From positions 558,001 to 622,000 of the forward strand of contig JAQPZY010001610.1 of assembly GCA_029931535.1 (NCBI GenBank): 64,000 nucleotides of DNA, written 5' to 3'. Within the stretch, counting starts at the first letter, position 1; each line of letters begins with the position of its first letter. A program made the translations under genes and the position numbers. Origin of the DNA: Margaritifera margaritifera (taxonomy: Eukaryota; Mollusca; Bivalvia; Unionida; Margaritiferidae). Of this stretch, positions 1-10,539 are shown piece after piece. The notes under the pieces are model-generated. The model worked only from the letters and a program-made list of their open reading frames with translations, had not been told where the DNA came from and did not search any database.

Positions 1-150
1 ACATAGCTTCTGGTGCTTTGATGTAACCTTGAAATGCCTTGATCTGTCGGTTACCATCTTGCAGAAAGAAAAGAAAATATGTCCAAGCTGTTGGCTCATC
101 CACATAACATTTCTCAATAAAATATCTAGATGGTAATTTATCCCTCTAGT
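1..150 (-). other. Unrecognised open segment running off the left edge
   Basis: The minus strand is open for about 49 codons from a TAG near 150 to the window edge. The peptide contains CYVDEPTAWTYF and ends in IKAPEAM. Composition looks protein-like rather than translated AT-rich noise, and an AG suitable as a splice acceptor lies beside the upstream stop, so it could be an exon or a transposon remnant. I do not recognise the family. Other minus-strand open segments follow at about 540-728 and 1264-1690, which may belong to the same unit. Confidence 0.2.
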
Positions 151-1263
151 AGCACTGAATCAAGCAGCTCCATTACCTTTTTCCCCCGTTTAAATTAATT
201 TTGCTACTATTTTCAAAATCAGACCAATATATGTATATTATCAAGTAGTACCCATCATTTATCATATTTTAAAGCTTTTTCCTTAATGTATCTCCAGTTG
301 TTATTAGGTGGAATGTTCAAATTATTGCAGATCAAATTACATTGTTGCGTATTTATGCTATTCTTGGGTGGATTCAATTGATCCACACCAGGACTAGGTA
401 TTACACACTCAGATAAAAGTTTTTTTGTATTTGAAAGTAAATATGAAGCCTCTAAACAGATTTAACGAGCTCCAGAATAATTTTATCTCATACATGCCAA
501 ACGAAAAACTACAACCTATTGTTGCCATCATCACCAAATTTAGTTGGTGCTGCTAGAATTCCATATCACACATCTGTATGCTACTGTTGAATCTTCACTA
601 TCAACATTTAAAGTATAATTTTCAAAAAAAAAAACAATTTTTAATCTTTTGCAGGTGAAATAATCAGATTTAGTGTACACGTTTTTTATTTCTAAATATT
701 TCTTCAATGCCAGAGTTAATTGAACCATTAAACTTGGTTGCAGGATATGGATATTTTTTATTTTTTTTATAAAATAGAGGCAATATATCTTTGGAATATC
801 ACATTAGATGCAGAGTCTATTTCTTATTGAATTTAATTCTATTACATTAGGACTGGAGTCTACCAATGTTTTAACCGAGTCTACAAAAGCAGGAGCCATG
901 TCTCTACCCTATTTCCACTACTTAGATTTAGAAAAAATGTGAAATTGGCATTTTCTATGCATATACACCGAGCCTTCAATTGCTGGTTTTTCACATTCAC
1001 ATGCATTTCTTTATTCATTTATCTCTCCAATCTGTTCATTTTCTTCATTGCAATACCATTTTAATCTAATTGATTTTATGCAATATTACATCTCTGCTTT
1101 GTATTCATGTTTTCTCTATCAGTTTTCCTGTTGCATTTGTAACATTTTACAACAGATTTCATCTCCAATACACACTGCCTTAGGCACAATTGTATAATTT
1201 ACTTGTGTAGTTCAATTTCAATTACAGCTAGAGGTCTAATTAAAGTTCTGAATTTTTTTCCCT

Positions 1264-1690
1264 TTAAAATTGATACATCTGCACACTGTGAAAGGTGTAT
1301 TTGTTTCTACTTCTTCCGTATGGTATAAAAACTCTTCCCAAATCAGCTGATTTTGATTGAGTATGTGGTAATTCTTTGTAACAAGTTTTATGGATGTATT
1401 CAATTTGTACATTATAAAAGTTTTGTCCAGAAAAAATTAGGCAGTATTTAGTTCCCTGAAAAAATGCATGATTGGGTAGAGCACATGTGCAGTTGACATG
1501 ATTAATATACCTTCTTCGTAAAAAATCCAAGAGAAGTTTAAATGTCCCCATTATTGCATCAACATTTTTGTGATTTTCATTTTGTTCAAAATACCATACA
1601 CGTTTGTAGTCTTTTACACTGTATGTTTTCAGCTTTTTGAGATGAAGTTGGAAAAGTTTTGATTGGTTTGGCTTGGTTTTGTGGGGCTTA
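1264..1690 (-). other. Unrecognised open reading segment, about 140 codons
   Basis: The minus strand is open from about 1700 down to the stop at 1264. The only methionine-started reading begins at 1551, but the same frame continues upstream through KDYKRVWYFEQNENHK without a stop, so the methionine is probably internal. The peptide is mixed aromatic and basic with several cysteines (NCTCALP, HKTCYKELP) and ends in FHSVQMYQF. No domain is recognised. It could be an exon, or the decayed core of a DNA transposon. Neighbouring minus-strand open segments at 540-728 and 1-150 make a broken multi-part gene possible. Confidence 0.22.
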
Positions 1691-1744
1691 ATGTAATTTT
1701 CAGCACATGATATACATGGCAGCTAGTATATTTGGTGGAAGAAG

Positions 1745-1930
1745 AACCTAGAAAGACCCTGGTAAGAACCACCGATCCATGGGAAGATACTGGCAAGCTT
1801 TCTCACATATCCATGTTGGTCAAGCTGAGTCTCAAACTCACGCAGAGTTGAGATGTCTGATCTGCAAAGGCGAGATCCTTAGACCACTCGACCGCCCAGG
1901 GCCCCTTCATAGTTTTGAACATTACCATTT
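1745..1930 (-). mobile_element. tRNA-derived SINE
   Basis: Read on the minus strand, the right end resembles a tRNA head: GGTCGAGTGGTCTAAGG at about 1888-1904 looks like a polymerase III A box, and GAGTTTGAGACTC about 60 bases further looks like a B box. The remainder is a SINE-like body ending near a short homopurine stretch. It overlaps two short opposing open frames, which are not genes. The family name is not assigned. Confidence 0.45.
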
Positions 1931-2269
1931 CTTCAGTAATGTAATTTCTTACTCTGCAATGACATTGCATAATTTGTAATCGCCTTAACATTTTTTTGCA
2001 TGTACCATTTTGTTACTTACTGGTTATGTTTTTGAATGTATCTCTGTTGTTTTGTGATCAATACAAATTCACACATCATGAATTTTTAACCTCTTCATCT
2101 TTTAATAGTTTTTTTTTTCAACATATGCCACATTATGAAAACTTATCTTTCAAAAACTCAGTTTTTATGTTCCTTAATACTTCTATGTATTTCTCTTTCT
2201 CCATTTAATTTTTTGAAATGTTTTCAGCAGGTTACCAACTGTTACATGATTCATGAAATTTTCCTTTTG

Positions 2270-2850
2270 ATATGCCTGTTATAAGGCAGGGCATAAGGTC
2301 AAGGTCACTGTGACTGAAAGAAAAATAGTTTCTACACAAAAATTTATTGTGTTCCGATGTTGTCCACCTGTTACCAATTTCATTTCCACACAGTAATGAG
2401 TTCTTTTACCATCTAGAGTTAGCAAACTTTGTGGATGGCTTGTACACTGGACAAGGAAAAAGCCTATTGGTCTTGGGGTCAAAAGGTCAAAGGTCAAGGT
2501 CACTGTGACTGAAAGAAAAATAGTTTCTACAAAAAAATTTCAGTTCTCGACAATGTAGCTTCACCTAAATTTGTGGACGACTAAAATTCTAAGGAAAAAG
2601 GGAAAAGAGAAGAGGTCACTTATACTGAAAAAAGAAAACTTGTTCTTGCATAATAACTTCAATTCTAGAACACACACTTTGGCCAAGTTTATGGAGGGTT
2701 TGTACTTGAGGTATTGATGAAGCCAAAACCAAATATGGGGTCAAAAAGTGAAAGGTCAGGATCACCGTGGTTCAATGAGAAATTGGGTTTTGCTGAAGAA
2801 CTTTGCTTGTAGAATAAGTCCCAGGTCATTTGTAAAAAATCTTTAAAGTC
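2270..2850. repeat. Dispersed repeat, about 200-bp units (copy 1)
   Basis: About three diverged units share phrases such as GGTCAAGGTCACTGTGACTG and 'tttgtggatggcttgtac'. A second stretch of the same family lies at 50340-50880 inside intron 5 of the golgin gene. Open frames here are by-products of the repeat; no protein domain is evident. Confidence 0.6.
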
Positions 2851-3207
2851 AACCATGCCCTAATAAAAGGCCATTCATTATGGGTGAGTGTATATTGTGT
2901 TGCTCACAGTATTCATTATTTATTGAGTATATACTTTTTTCCCCCCACCACTGATCCATTTTGTTTTAAAGTCTTTCAACTTTGTATATCTAATCTTGTT
3001 TGTCATACAAATATAATTTTATTTTGTAAAACATGCTCTTGACATTCTCTTCGTTCATGTCTTCCAATCTGAAAATAACTGGATCACTTAAAATTACCTG
3101 CATGGTTTTAAATATTTCCTCTGTAAAGTTACTGATAGTTACTGTTGTACGTATCTTGCTATCAGGGCTCATAATGCTTATCTCTGTTATCATAAAAATT
3201 AAATGTA

Positions 3208-3414
3208 CCGTATATACTTGCATATAAACTAATACCAACTGCATAGACCCAGATCTGCCATCACATAATGCGCTGGCAGATCTGGTCTATGCAGTTTGTA
3301 AGGACTAATCAGTATAACAAACAACATAGACCCTGATCTGCTGGCGCATTATGCAATGACAAATCAGGGTCTATGTTGTTTGCATTTGGACCCGGCTTAT
3401 ACACGAGTAGATGG
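3208..3414. mobile_element. Double-hairpin MITE, copy 1
   Basis: A 207-bp element flanked by TA on both sides. The ends are imperfect inverted repeats (CCGTATATACTTGC... on the left, the complement of ...CACGAGTAGATGG on the right). Inside are two separate long hairpins: one with arms around 'ctgcatagacccagatctgcc' (about 3237-3295), the other with arms around 'acaacatagaccctgatctg' (about 3322-3384). The TA duplication suggests a Tc1/mariner-type mobiliser. Further copies lie at 14669 and 27804. Confidence 0.75.
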
Positions 3415-3697
3415 TAATCTGTGAATCTGCATCTTTTCTGAAAGACTGAAGAATATCTTTTTTGATTTTTGAGACTAACAAATTAACACTTTTCTTCTCT
3501 TGAATGTTAATCATTGACACAACTAGCTCTGACCCGACTTCTATCCTGTTCAAACTTGTAAATAAATTTGCATTTTCTCTAGATACCGATATTGTTGCTT
3601 TCATGTTGAACTCTAAAATATTTATAGCACCTTTCTAAAAACTGTTGAATTCAATATAATACAGCCTTGTGCCCTTATATCTTCTCTTTCTCAAAGT

Positions 3698-3960
3698 CTA
3701 TCTTTCTTTCCTCAACTTGCTTTCTAATTCTAACTTCTTCTCAAATTCCCTTCTTTCCCTTTCTGTCTGCCGCTCAATCTCCAACTTTACCCTTTCCATA
3801 TCCCTCTCCTTTAATCTTTGTACCCTTTCCTGAGCCTGCTCCTCCTGAACAAATTTTCTAAGGGACTCCCTCTCATAACCAAACTGTTTGCCCATCTCCA
3901 TGAGATCTTTAAGTCACTACATCATTAATACTGCTGATAAGATCACCAATTTCAAGTGCA
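3698..3960 (-). pseudogene. Retrotransposon gag-like N-terminal fragment
   Basis: The minus-strand frame ending at 3698 starts with a methionine at 3901, but reading is open further upstream. It encodes a highly charged peptide with FGYERESLRKFVQEEQ followed by a Glu/Arg/Lys-rich coiled-coil-like run, a pattern seen at the N-terminus of invertebrate LTR-retrotransposon Gag proteins. It ends at a TAG without matrix, capsid or nucleocapsid regions. A primer-binding site sits 240-300 bp upstream on the same strand, as expected for gag. Coiled-coil peptides are low complexity, so the family call is inferred mainly from context. Confidence 0.45.
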
Positions 3961-4198
3961 CTACCATGTGAAACATACAATTATGGGAACATTACACAAA
4001 TCAACCATATTTTCCTTCTCAGAGGGCAACAAATAAAAATAATATGCATATATGAAGAACAAAGGGACCAATGTATTATGTGAACGAGATATTTACTCAC
4101 CCACCTGCATTATTCCTTGTCAGTCTGAGACAGATAAGTGAAAAACAATACTAGAGTAAAGACCTATGTAAATGAACATTAGTGCTCTGGCTAATCTG

Positions 4199-4216
4199 AT
4201 CCCACTTCTGACACCA
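4199..4216 (-). other. Primer-binding site complementary to tRNA-Leu 3' end
   Basis: On the minus strand this reads TGGTGTCAGAAGTGGGAT, the form expected for a retrotransposon primer-binding site paired with the 3' end of a leucine tRNA including CCA. It lies between the putative LTR at 4217 and above and the gag-like frame below, so order and strand agree. Confidence 0.55.
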
Positions 4217-4700
4217 TTTAAGTTATTATTGTGAATTCACTCTTCTACTTTCAGTTTTGCTGTGCTTGTGCTAGCATTCGACTAAAGGCTCTGCAACTGC
4301 ACCAGTGATCACTAGCTTAATCAGGTTTAATACCACAACTGTAGCATTTTATCTCATTTATTGTAATAAAAAAGATCTGAAATCGCATCATAGTAGGGTT
4401 GTGCTAGTACACTTGAAATTTTGGATTTTTATTTTAGTGTAACTGCTGTCATATCCCTATACAAGTGGGTCAGTGTGAAAATATTATACTGTGCATTAAA
4501 TCCCACATATTATCTACTACAACTTGATGTCGAGATCTGCCTACTTCTTTATATCTTTCAAGGATCTGGAGCTTGTAGTTTTATTTAATCGATATATGAA
4601 GTCCAAAATCAACAGTTTGGGCAAGATATTACAAATTATGAAACAGATAAATATCCTTTTCTTTTGTTAGTAACTATTCTGATGCAAGCTTTTCATCCCT
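4217..4700 (-). mobile_element. Probable 5' LTR of a minus-strand retrotransposon
   Basis: The segment immediately upstream, on the minus strand, of the primer-binding site should be the LTR. It contains a minus-strand AATAAA near 4360. The outer boundary is not visible: no matching 3' LTR was found, so 4700 is a guess. The element appears truncated after the start of gag. Confidence 0.35.
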
Positions 4701-4710
4701 CTAACCTTTC

Positions 4711-4765
4711 AGGATGGAAGAAGAAGAAGAAGAAGAAGAAGATGAAGAAGAAGAAAAAAAAGAAA
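4711..4765. repeat. GAA-type microsatellite
   Basis: An uninterrupted run of GAA units followed by GAT/GAA/AAA variants. The Glu/Lys open frame across it is a consequence of the repeat and not a gene. Confidence 0.85.
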
Positions 4766-4799
4766 TGGCAAAGGAGGAGTGATTAGTTGATTATGCCAC

Positions 4800-6800
4800 T
4801 TTTTTCAACCAAACATGGCTAAGAGATGTAAATACTCTGCATAATATGATCATCAATGTTAAAATATAAAGTTTGTTAAATGCTTACTAAACTTTTACTA
4901 TTTACCTAATTACATATTTTGCAGCAAAAAGTAAGTATTGAGGTCAAACCTGTATGAAGAAAATGGCCATGATGAAAACTTCTGTGCCAAATAGTAAGTA
5001 CTGAGATCAAACATGTATGAAGAATAAAGTCATGATGACATATCAGTGTGTTAAAGTGAATGATCTTAAGGTGACATATATTATACATGAAAATGATCAA
5101 GTGTCTTCACTGTGGCTTTGAAATAAAATTATGATACTTCAAGTTCTCTTGCCTTCAATATCAGTTGAGGCATGTCTTTTTCAAGCGATATCTAACAGGG
5201 AAAAAAATCCATAAATAATTCTTCCTAAATGTCAAAATATCTGAGAACTGACTAGTACTGTAAAATTCAGATGATCTTGACAAATGTGTCTTGGATTAGG
5301 CAACATCTATATCTAGGTCAGAAAAAGAGTAAAACAAAGAGCTTTAGTCTTTAACATACATGCATGTTTATAGTCTTTAACATACATGCATGTTTATGTG
5401 CTCTTATATTTCATGAATTAGAGGACCTTTTAAATTTACGTTCTGAAAGGAGAGAACATTTTTCGTGTCCTCTCTTTTCTTATTGCGCATCCCGTCTCCT
5501 TTGATTTCTATTTGCCATATATCAGGATAAAATTTGGTGTTCTCTTCCTGAATCTGACCAAACACTCCTTTTTTCCTTTCCTTGTGAAATCCTCTCTTCA
5601 TGTATGTGCAAATATAGTCTTCTCTTTCCTACAGTATGACTGTAATGTACACATGACCACACACAACAAAGTCCCCTGTCTGTATGAAATACCAGCATAT
5701 GTGTGTGTGTGTTGTTTATGCAGTTGTGTTATGATGGAAGACATACACATGCACACACACAACAACACAGTCCTATGGATAAAATACCAGCATGTGTGTG
5801 TGTGTATGTGTGTGTGTGGGATCTTAGTGTCAGTCATTTTTGCATTTGTGTATGATGGAAGATGAATACTTAGTTTTTGCTCCATGTGTGATAAATAGTG
5901 GTCGATTATCCTCATTTTTTCCATAAAAATCTCATGGTATAAATGTGTCATTCAAATAACAGAAATTAGTTTTACTGCAAATTGCTACCAAATCCAAGCA
6001 AAGAAAAAAGCATTTTGCAATGTTCTACTATTTACATCATTGAATTATATCACATCAGCAATTTCCATATGTAAGACTGCATCAAAATTTAAGATCAAAG
6101 TACTGAATTAAATATACATATTTTTACCTTTAATCACCTTTGGTGGCACTGTACTAACAAGAAATTCCCATTTCTGCAAGACAAAGGGAGATAAGTAAGG
6201 TAAAGATTTTCAAAATGTGTGGCAGAGTTGTTTATTGAGAATTATTGTCAGTAATGACTATCACAGTTCATATATTTTTCAAAAGTACGTTGACTGAAGC
6301 TTTCTTAAAAAAAAAAATGGTTAAATGGACATTCAAATTTAACAATCATTCTTTTCTTGTTAGTTTCAGTTTCCCATAAATTAGATGACACTGTACAATA
6401 CTGTAACATCTTCAATTTTATATATTCCAATTTCTGATACTCCATTAATCCACAGAAATTTGGTAATTATTTTTTGTACTCTAATTCTTTGTATGTAAAT
6501 GTTAGGTACCTAAGAAAAGGATAATTATAGTTTTTACCTATAATGTTGTGTACACCTGAAAATATCATTAATAAAAAGTGTGCCCCAAAAAAATGATATT
6601 TAGGTAAATGACTTAAACTATGCCAGATCTCCATTATGCTGGTAAATTAATAAACAATGAATGAATTCATGAGCCTGCAGTAAAATAATATCAAGCATTA
6701 CAATTTCAGTACCTGTTACTTTTATACTACTAAGTATATATGAGGCCAAAACATGTATACCCTTCTTCAAAAATATTTCCTTTGCCAAAAAAAGAAAGAT
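4800..6800. other. AT-rich intergenic sequence with TG/CA microsatellites
   Basis: No gene is seen. Two diverged copies of a roughly 70-bp unit lie at 4905-5045, a 25-bp phrase containing ACATACATGCATGTTTAT is duplicated at 5350-5398, and TG/CA microsatellite runs occur at 5698-5720, 5743-5764 and 5793-5820 inside two units that resemble each other. The two 117-codon opposing frames at 5512-5951 come from these runs. Confidence 0.6.
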
Positions 6801-6825
6801 GCAGGTAAGCTACATATGCAAAAGG

Positions 6826-7183
6826 TAGATGTCCAGCCTGTGCAACAACTTGCTACAGGTGTAGAAAACAGTATCAATTTATGAAATGCTGCAAGACAAA
6901 ACAGGTTCATGGTATGCAAGAATATTTAAAAGAAGAGGAACAAACATCTTTTGTACAAGCTATTACAAAGGCAAACACTAGAATCTGTGATGATGAATGC
7001 TACGTCACTCTGGCTTTGCATGGCACCAATGTAAAATTTAAAATAGATATTGGCTTGCAAGTAAACATCATTCCAAATCACATTTTTGATATAATCAATA
7101 CTGACAATATTAAAGTAAAACCTACTAAGACCTATCTCACAAACTATTCTAGTAACAAACTGTTAATGGCAAATGCAAATTGA
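6826..7183 (+). pseudogene. Ty3/Gypsy-like nucleocapsid zinc knuckle and protease, decayed
   Basis: From 6829 the frame reads CPACATTCYRCRKQYQFMKC, which resembles the cysteine-rich knuckle (CPA...C..C...H/F...C) that ends Gag in this retrotransposon group, although the histidine is not conserved. It continues into a retropepsin-like region whose active-site motif reads DIGLQVNIIP, where D-T/S-G is expected, so the protease would be inactive. The frame stops at 7183. The methionine at 6881 is internal, not a genuine start. It is followed collinearly by reverse transcriptase, RNase H and integrase remnants. Confidence 0.75.
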
Positions 7184-7229
7184 ACTGTACGAACTAAGAA
7201 CTTGATATTTACATCACGAAAACAAACCA

Positions 7230-8338
7230 ACCGCCTATTCTTTGATTCATAGCATCTCAAGATTTACACTTAATACAAGTAGTTTGCAATGTTAACAAGA
7301 ATAAGGACAATCCAGTTGTGAAAGAATTTCCCAATGTATTCAAAGGTCTAGGATGTCTGAAACAACAATATAATATCACAGTTGACAAAAGTCTGAAAGC
7401 TAATCCACCAAGGAATGTTCTGCAGCTTTACGAGAACCTCTAAAATTAACTCTGGCAGAAATGGAATTAAAAAATGTAATATGGAAGGTAGATGAACAAA
7501 AAGAATGGGTCAATTCATAAGTAATTGCTGAAAAACCCGAATCAGGAAAACTTTGAATGTGTCTAGATCCAAGATATTTGAACCAAGCTATCAAACAAGA
7601 GCATTATCAACTTCCAACAATTGAAGATACAACTACAAGGATGGCTGGAGCTAAGATTTTCTCCAAACTGGACGCCGATAATGGTTACTGTCAAATAGTC
7701 CTGGATGAGGACAGTCAGTTATTAACAACATTCAACACCCTGTTTGGCAGGTATTGCTACATGAGATTGCTTTTTAGTATTAAATCCACTCAAGCATGGA
7801 TAGAACAGTGTTCTAAGGATCTACTCAAGCACGGATAGAACAGTGTTCTAAGGAACTACTCAAGCACGGATAGAACAGTGTTCTAAGGATCTACTCAAGC
7901 ACGGATAGAACAGTGTTCTAAGGATCTACTCAAGCACGGATAGAACAGTGTTCTAAGGATCTACTCAAGCACGGATAGAACAGTGTTCTAAGGATCTACT
8001 CAAGCACGGATAGAACAGTGTTCTAAGGATCTACTCAAGCACAGATATAACAGTATTCTAAGGATCTACCTGGGATGGAGATTGATATCGATGAAATAAT
8101 CATTTGTGGAACTTCAAAGGAAGATCAAGATGAAAAACTGAAAAAAGGTTTTAAAGCAATGCCAGGAAATAAACCTAACACTGAATTTGGAAAAATGCCA
8201 ATTAGGACTAACAGAAATATGCTATGTGGGGCACATACTGACATCATTAGGTATAAATCTGACCCAGAAGAAGTGAAGACAATCACAGAAATGCCCACTC
8301 CAACAGACAGGAAAGTAATAGAAAAATTACTGGGTTAA
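7230..8338 (+). pseudogene. Ty3/Gypsy-like reverse transcriptase, frameshifted and repeat-interrupted
   Basis: Between 7255 and 7560 the linker to reverse transcriptase can be followed through changes of frame and in-frame stops. At 7557-7838 the fingers and palm are clear: CLDPRYLNQAIKQEHY, motif A FSKLDADNGYCQI, and TTFNTLFGRYCYMRL. Eight copies of a 35-bp unit then interrupt the gene (7788-8067). After them the catalytic region reads EIDIDEIII, so the expected double aspartate is Asp-Glu. The thumb and connection then appear in a frame ending at 8338. With several stops, a mutated catalytic pair and an out-of-frame repeat, it cannot make active enzyme. Confidence 0.85.
7788..8067 (+). repeat. 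Eight 35-bp tandem copies inside the reverse transcriptase
   Basis: The unit contains CAAGCACGGATAGAACAGTG and recurs eight times with a 35-bp period, nearly identical except for the first and last copies. Its sequence matches the Gypsy coding sequence around the WIEQCSKDL peptide, so it is an internal amplification of the transposon's own code. Because 35 is not a multiple of three, each copy shifts the frame. Confidence 0.9.
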
Positions 8339-8345
8339 CTACCTT

Positions 8346-8936
8346 TTGAAATTTATCCCAAATATACCTACAGTGACAGAACCAATCAGAACACCCTTGA
8401 AAAGTGACAATAAATTTGTTTGGGATATTGCACAGAAAGATGCTTTTGAAGATATTAAACCGATTTTAAGCAAAAAACCTGTTTTGAAGTATTCTGACTT
8501 CAAGAAGCTGATCGTTGTTAGCTGTGATGCATCCAAATCAGTATTTGGAGCAGAGCTGATGCAATCAGGCATGTCTGTAGCATTTGCATCAAGATCCATC
8601 ACAGATGCAGAAACAAGATACGCACAGACAGAAAAAGAACTGCTAGCTGTGTTATTCAGTCTCAAAAGATTTGATCAATATACTTATGATCATCAGCTAC
8701 AAGTTGACTCGTATCATAAAACTCTAGAATCAATCCTCAAGAAACTTCTATCTGCCACACTGCCTAGACTTCAGAGAATGCTTTTAAGACTGCAAAAGTA
8801 CAGTTTTTATTTGACTTATTGTCCAGGAAAAGAGTTAACTGTAGCAGATACATTGTCCAGAGCATACAGACAGACAGACACAGCTGATATGGACATGGAG
8901 AGTGAAATTGAGTGCTATGTGCACATGATCATGTAA
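8346..8936 (+). pseudogene. Ty3/Gypsy-like RNase H domain and tether, decayed
   Basis: A 196-codon open stretch continues pol one frame away from the reverse transcriptase. It carries the connection motif FVWDIAQKDAFEDIKPIL and the RNase H signatures VSCDASKSVFGAEL (first catalytic Asp), TRYAQTEKELLAVLF (catalytic Glu region) and LQRMLLRLQKYSF, and ends at KELTVADTLSRAY before the spacer to integrase. The usual Asp-His of the DHKPL motif is Tyr-His here. It is the best preserved part of the element. The opposing 108-codon frame at 8339-8665 is a shadow. Confidence 0.9.
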
Positions 8937-9089
8937 AATATCCAGACTGCAGATATGCAATTAGAAGCAATAAGAATGGAACTAAATCTGACTTAAAAAA
9001 TGGAAAAATTGCAAGAAATTCAGAAGTGACAAACATCTTGTACCTTTTGAAATCAGAAACTCCTGTAACTGCTTTCAGGTGTAGATTGG

Positions 9090-10100
9090 TAAGTTCTACA
9101 AGGAGAGAAGATTGTAATACCAGATGCCCTTTAGAAAGAAATGCTGAAGAAGTTACACACAAGTCACTTGGGAATTAAGAAGATGCTGCAATGAGCCAGA
9201 GATATTAAGTACTGGCCTTGCATGAATGTACAAATTGCAGACACAGTATTGAATTGTTCTACATGCCAGTAATACAGAAAGTCCAACAAAAAAAAAGAAC
9301 CCTTATTATCTACACAACCTACTGCACTGACGGAAATGGTTGGAACAGATTTATTAATGTGGAATAATTACAACCATTTCTTGATAGTAGACTATTACTT
9401 CAGATATTTTGTAGTTGCCAAGAAAGAAAACACATGAGCAAGCACTGTAATTACACACACAAAATCTATCTTTGAAAGACATGAAATACCACATGAAGTA
9501 AGGAGCGATAATAGCTCCCAGTTTTCCTCAAAGGAATATTATAAGTTTGCAAAAACCTGGAGATTCAAACACATGACGTCAAGTCCCAAATATCCACAGT
9601 CTAATAGTTCAGCAGAGAAAACCATTCAAACTGCCAAAGGAATTTGTAACAATACTAAGAGAGATGGCAAATCCTATATTTATCAATACTGGAGTACAGA
9701 AACACACCAGCTGATGATGTAGGATCTCCTGCACAAATACTAAGGATACAGCTATGTTCCAAACTTATAAAACAAAGAAACATAAAGAGGAAACTGAATG
9801 AAAAGAAATACAAGAAAAAGACACAGTGTATAGAACAGCTAAAGAGCTTCCAAACTTGACTTCTGTGACAAGGTCAGAAGCAGAAGACAAGATATTTTAA
9901 AACCAGCTGTAGTTATTGGAAAAAGTAGTACCCCAAAGTCGTATGATGTGCAAACTCAAGATGGTGCTACCTACAGGAGAAACAGAAGACATCTATTGCA
10001 AACAAAAAAGATGTTGCCAGACATATACGATATATATGAAGACACAAACAAGGAGACCAATGAACTGAATGAGCCAAACCAGGAGGTGGAGATTTGAACA
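9090..10100 (+). pseudogene. Ty3/Gypsy-like integrase, multiply stopped
   Basis: Integrase is readable through several stops and frame changes. The zinc-binding region shows a His pair (about 9150-9165) and CSTC near 9258. The first catalytic Asp is in GTDLLMW (codon 9350). The second and third are RSDNSSQF (Asp codon 9507) and SAEKTIQTAKG (Glu codon 9615); these share a frame with 35 residues between them, the canonical D-x35-E spacing of retroviral-type integrases. A C-terminal piece with DGATYRRNRRHL ends near 10000. No functional protein is possible. Confidence 0.85.
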
Positions 10101-10137
10101 AAGAGTGGACATATAATTAAAAGCCTGCAAGATTAAG

Positions 10138-10535
10138 AGCTTTTGCGATGTGAATTCAATAATTTTGCTGAATTACAGTTTTGTGATGTGAATTCAATAA
10201 TTTTTGCTGAATTACACTGTTTTGTCATGTGAATTCAATAATTTTTGCTGAATTAGTGTTTTGTGATGTGAATTCAATAATTTTTGCTGAATCACACTGT
10301 TTTGTGATGTGAATTAAATAATTTTTGCTGAATTAGTGTTTTGTGATGTCAATTCAATAATTTTTGCTGAATTACATTGTGTTTTGTGATGTGAATTCAA
10401 TAATTTTTGCTGAATTACACTGTTTTGTGATGTGAATTCAATAATTTTGCTTAATTACACTTAATTACACTGTGTTTTGTGATGTGAATTCAATAATTTG
10501 TGCTTAATTACACTGTGTTTTGTGAATATTAGAAG
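10138..10535. repeat. 41-bp tandem array abutting the Gypsy 3' end
   Basis: About nine to ten copies of a unit containing TGTGAATTCAATAATTTTTG and 'ctgaattacactgttttgtga', period about 41 bp with small length variants. It begins within about 40 bp of the end of the integrase reading and may be an amplified piece of the missing 3' LTR. Nearly every copy contains GAATTC. Confidence 0.85.
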
Positions 10536-10539
10536 CTGG

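Larger units (their letters stand above)
6810..10130 (+). mobile_element. Decayed Ty3/Gypsy LTR retrotransposon (internal region)
   Basis: The domain order nucleocapsid, protease, reverse transcriptase, RNase H, integrase, all on the plus strand, identifies the Ty3/Gypsy (Metaviridae-like) group. At least six stops or frame changes and the 35-bp expansion make it an old dead copy. No convincing pair of LTRs was found: the left flank is ordinary AT-rich DNA and the right flank is a 41-bp tandem array. Confidence 0.85.

Noticed and set aside
4700..4790. Acidic Glu-rich coding exon
   Set aside because: It is a GAA microsatellite with no flanking exon evidence.
5512..5951. Opposing 117-codon frames
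   Set aside because: They run through TG/CA microsatellites and duplicate units; no domain or splice context.
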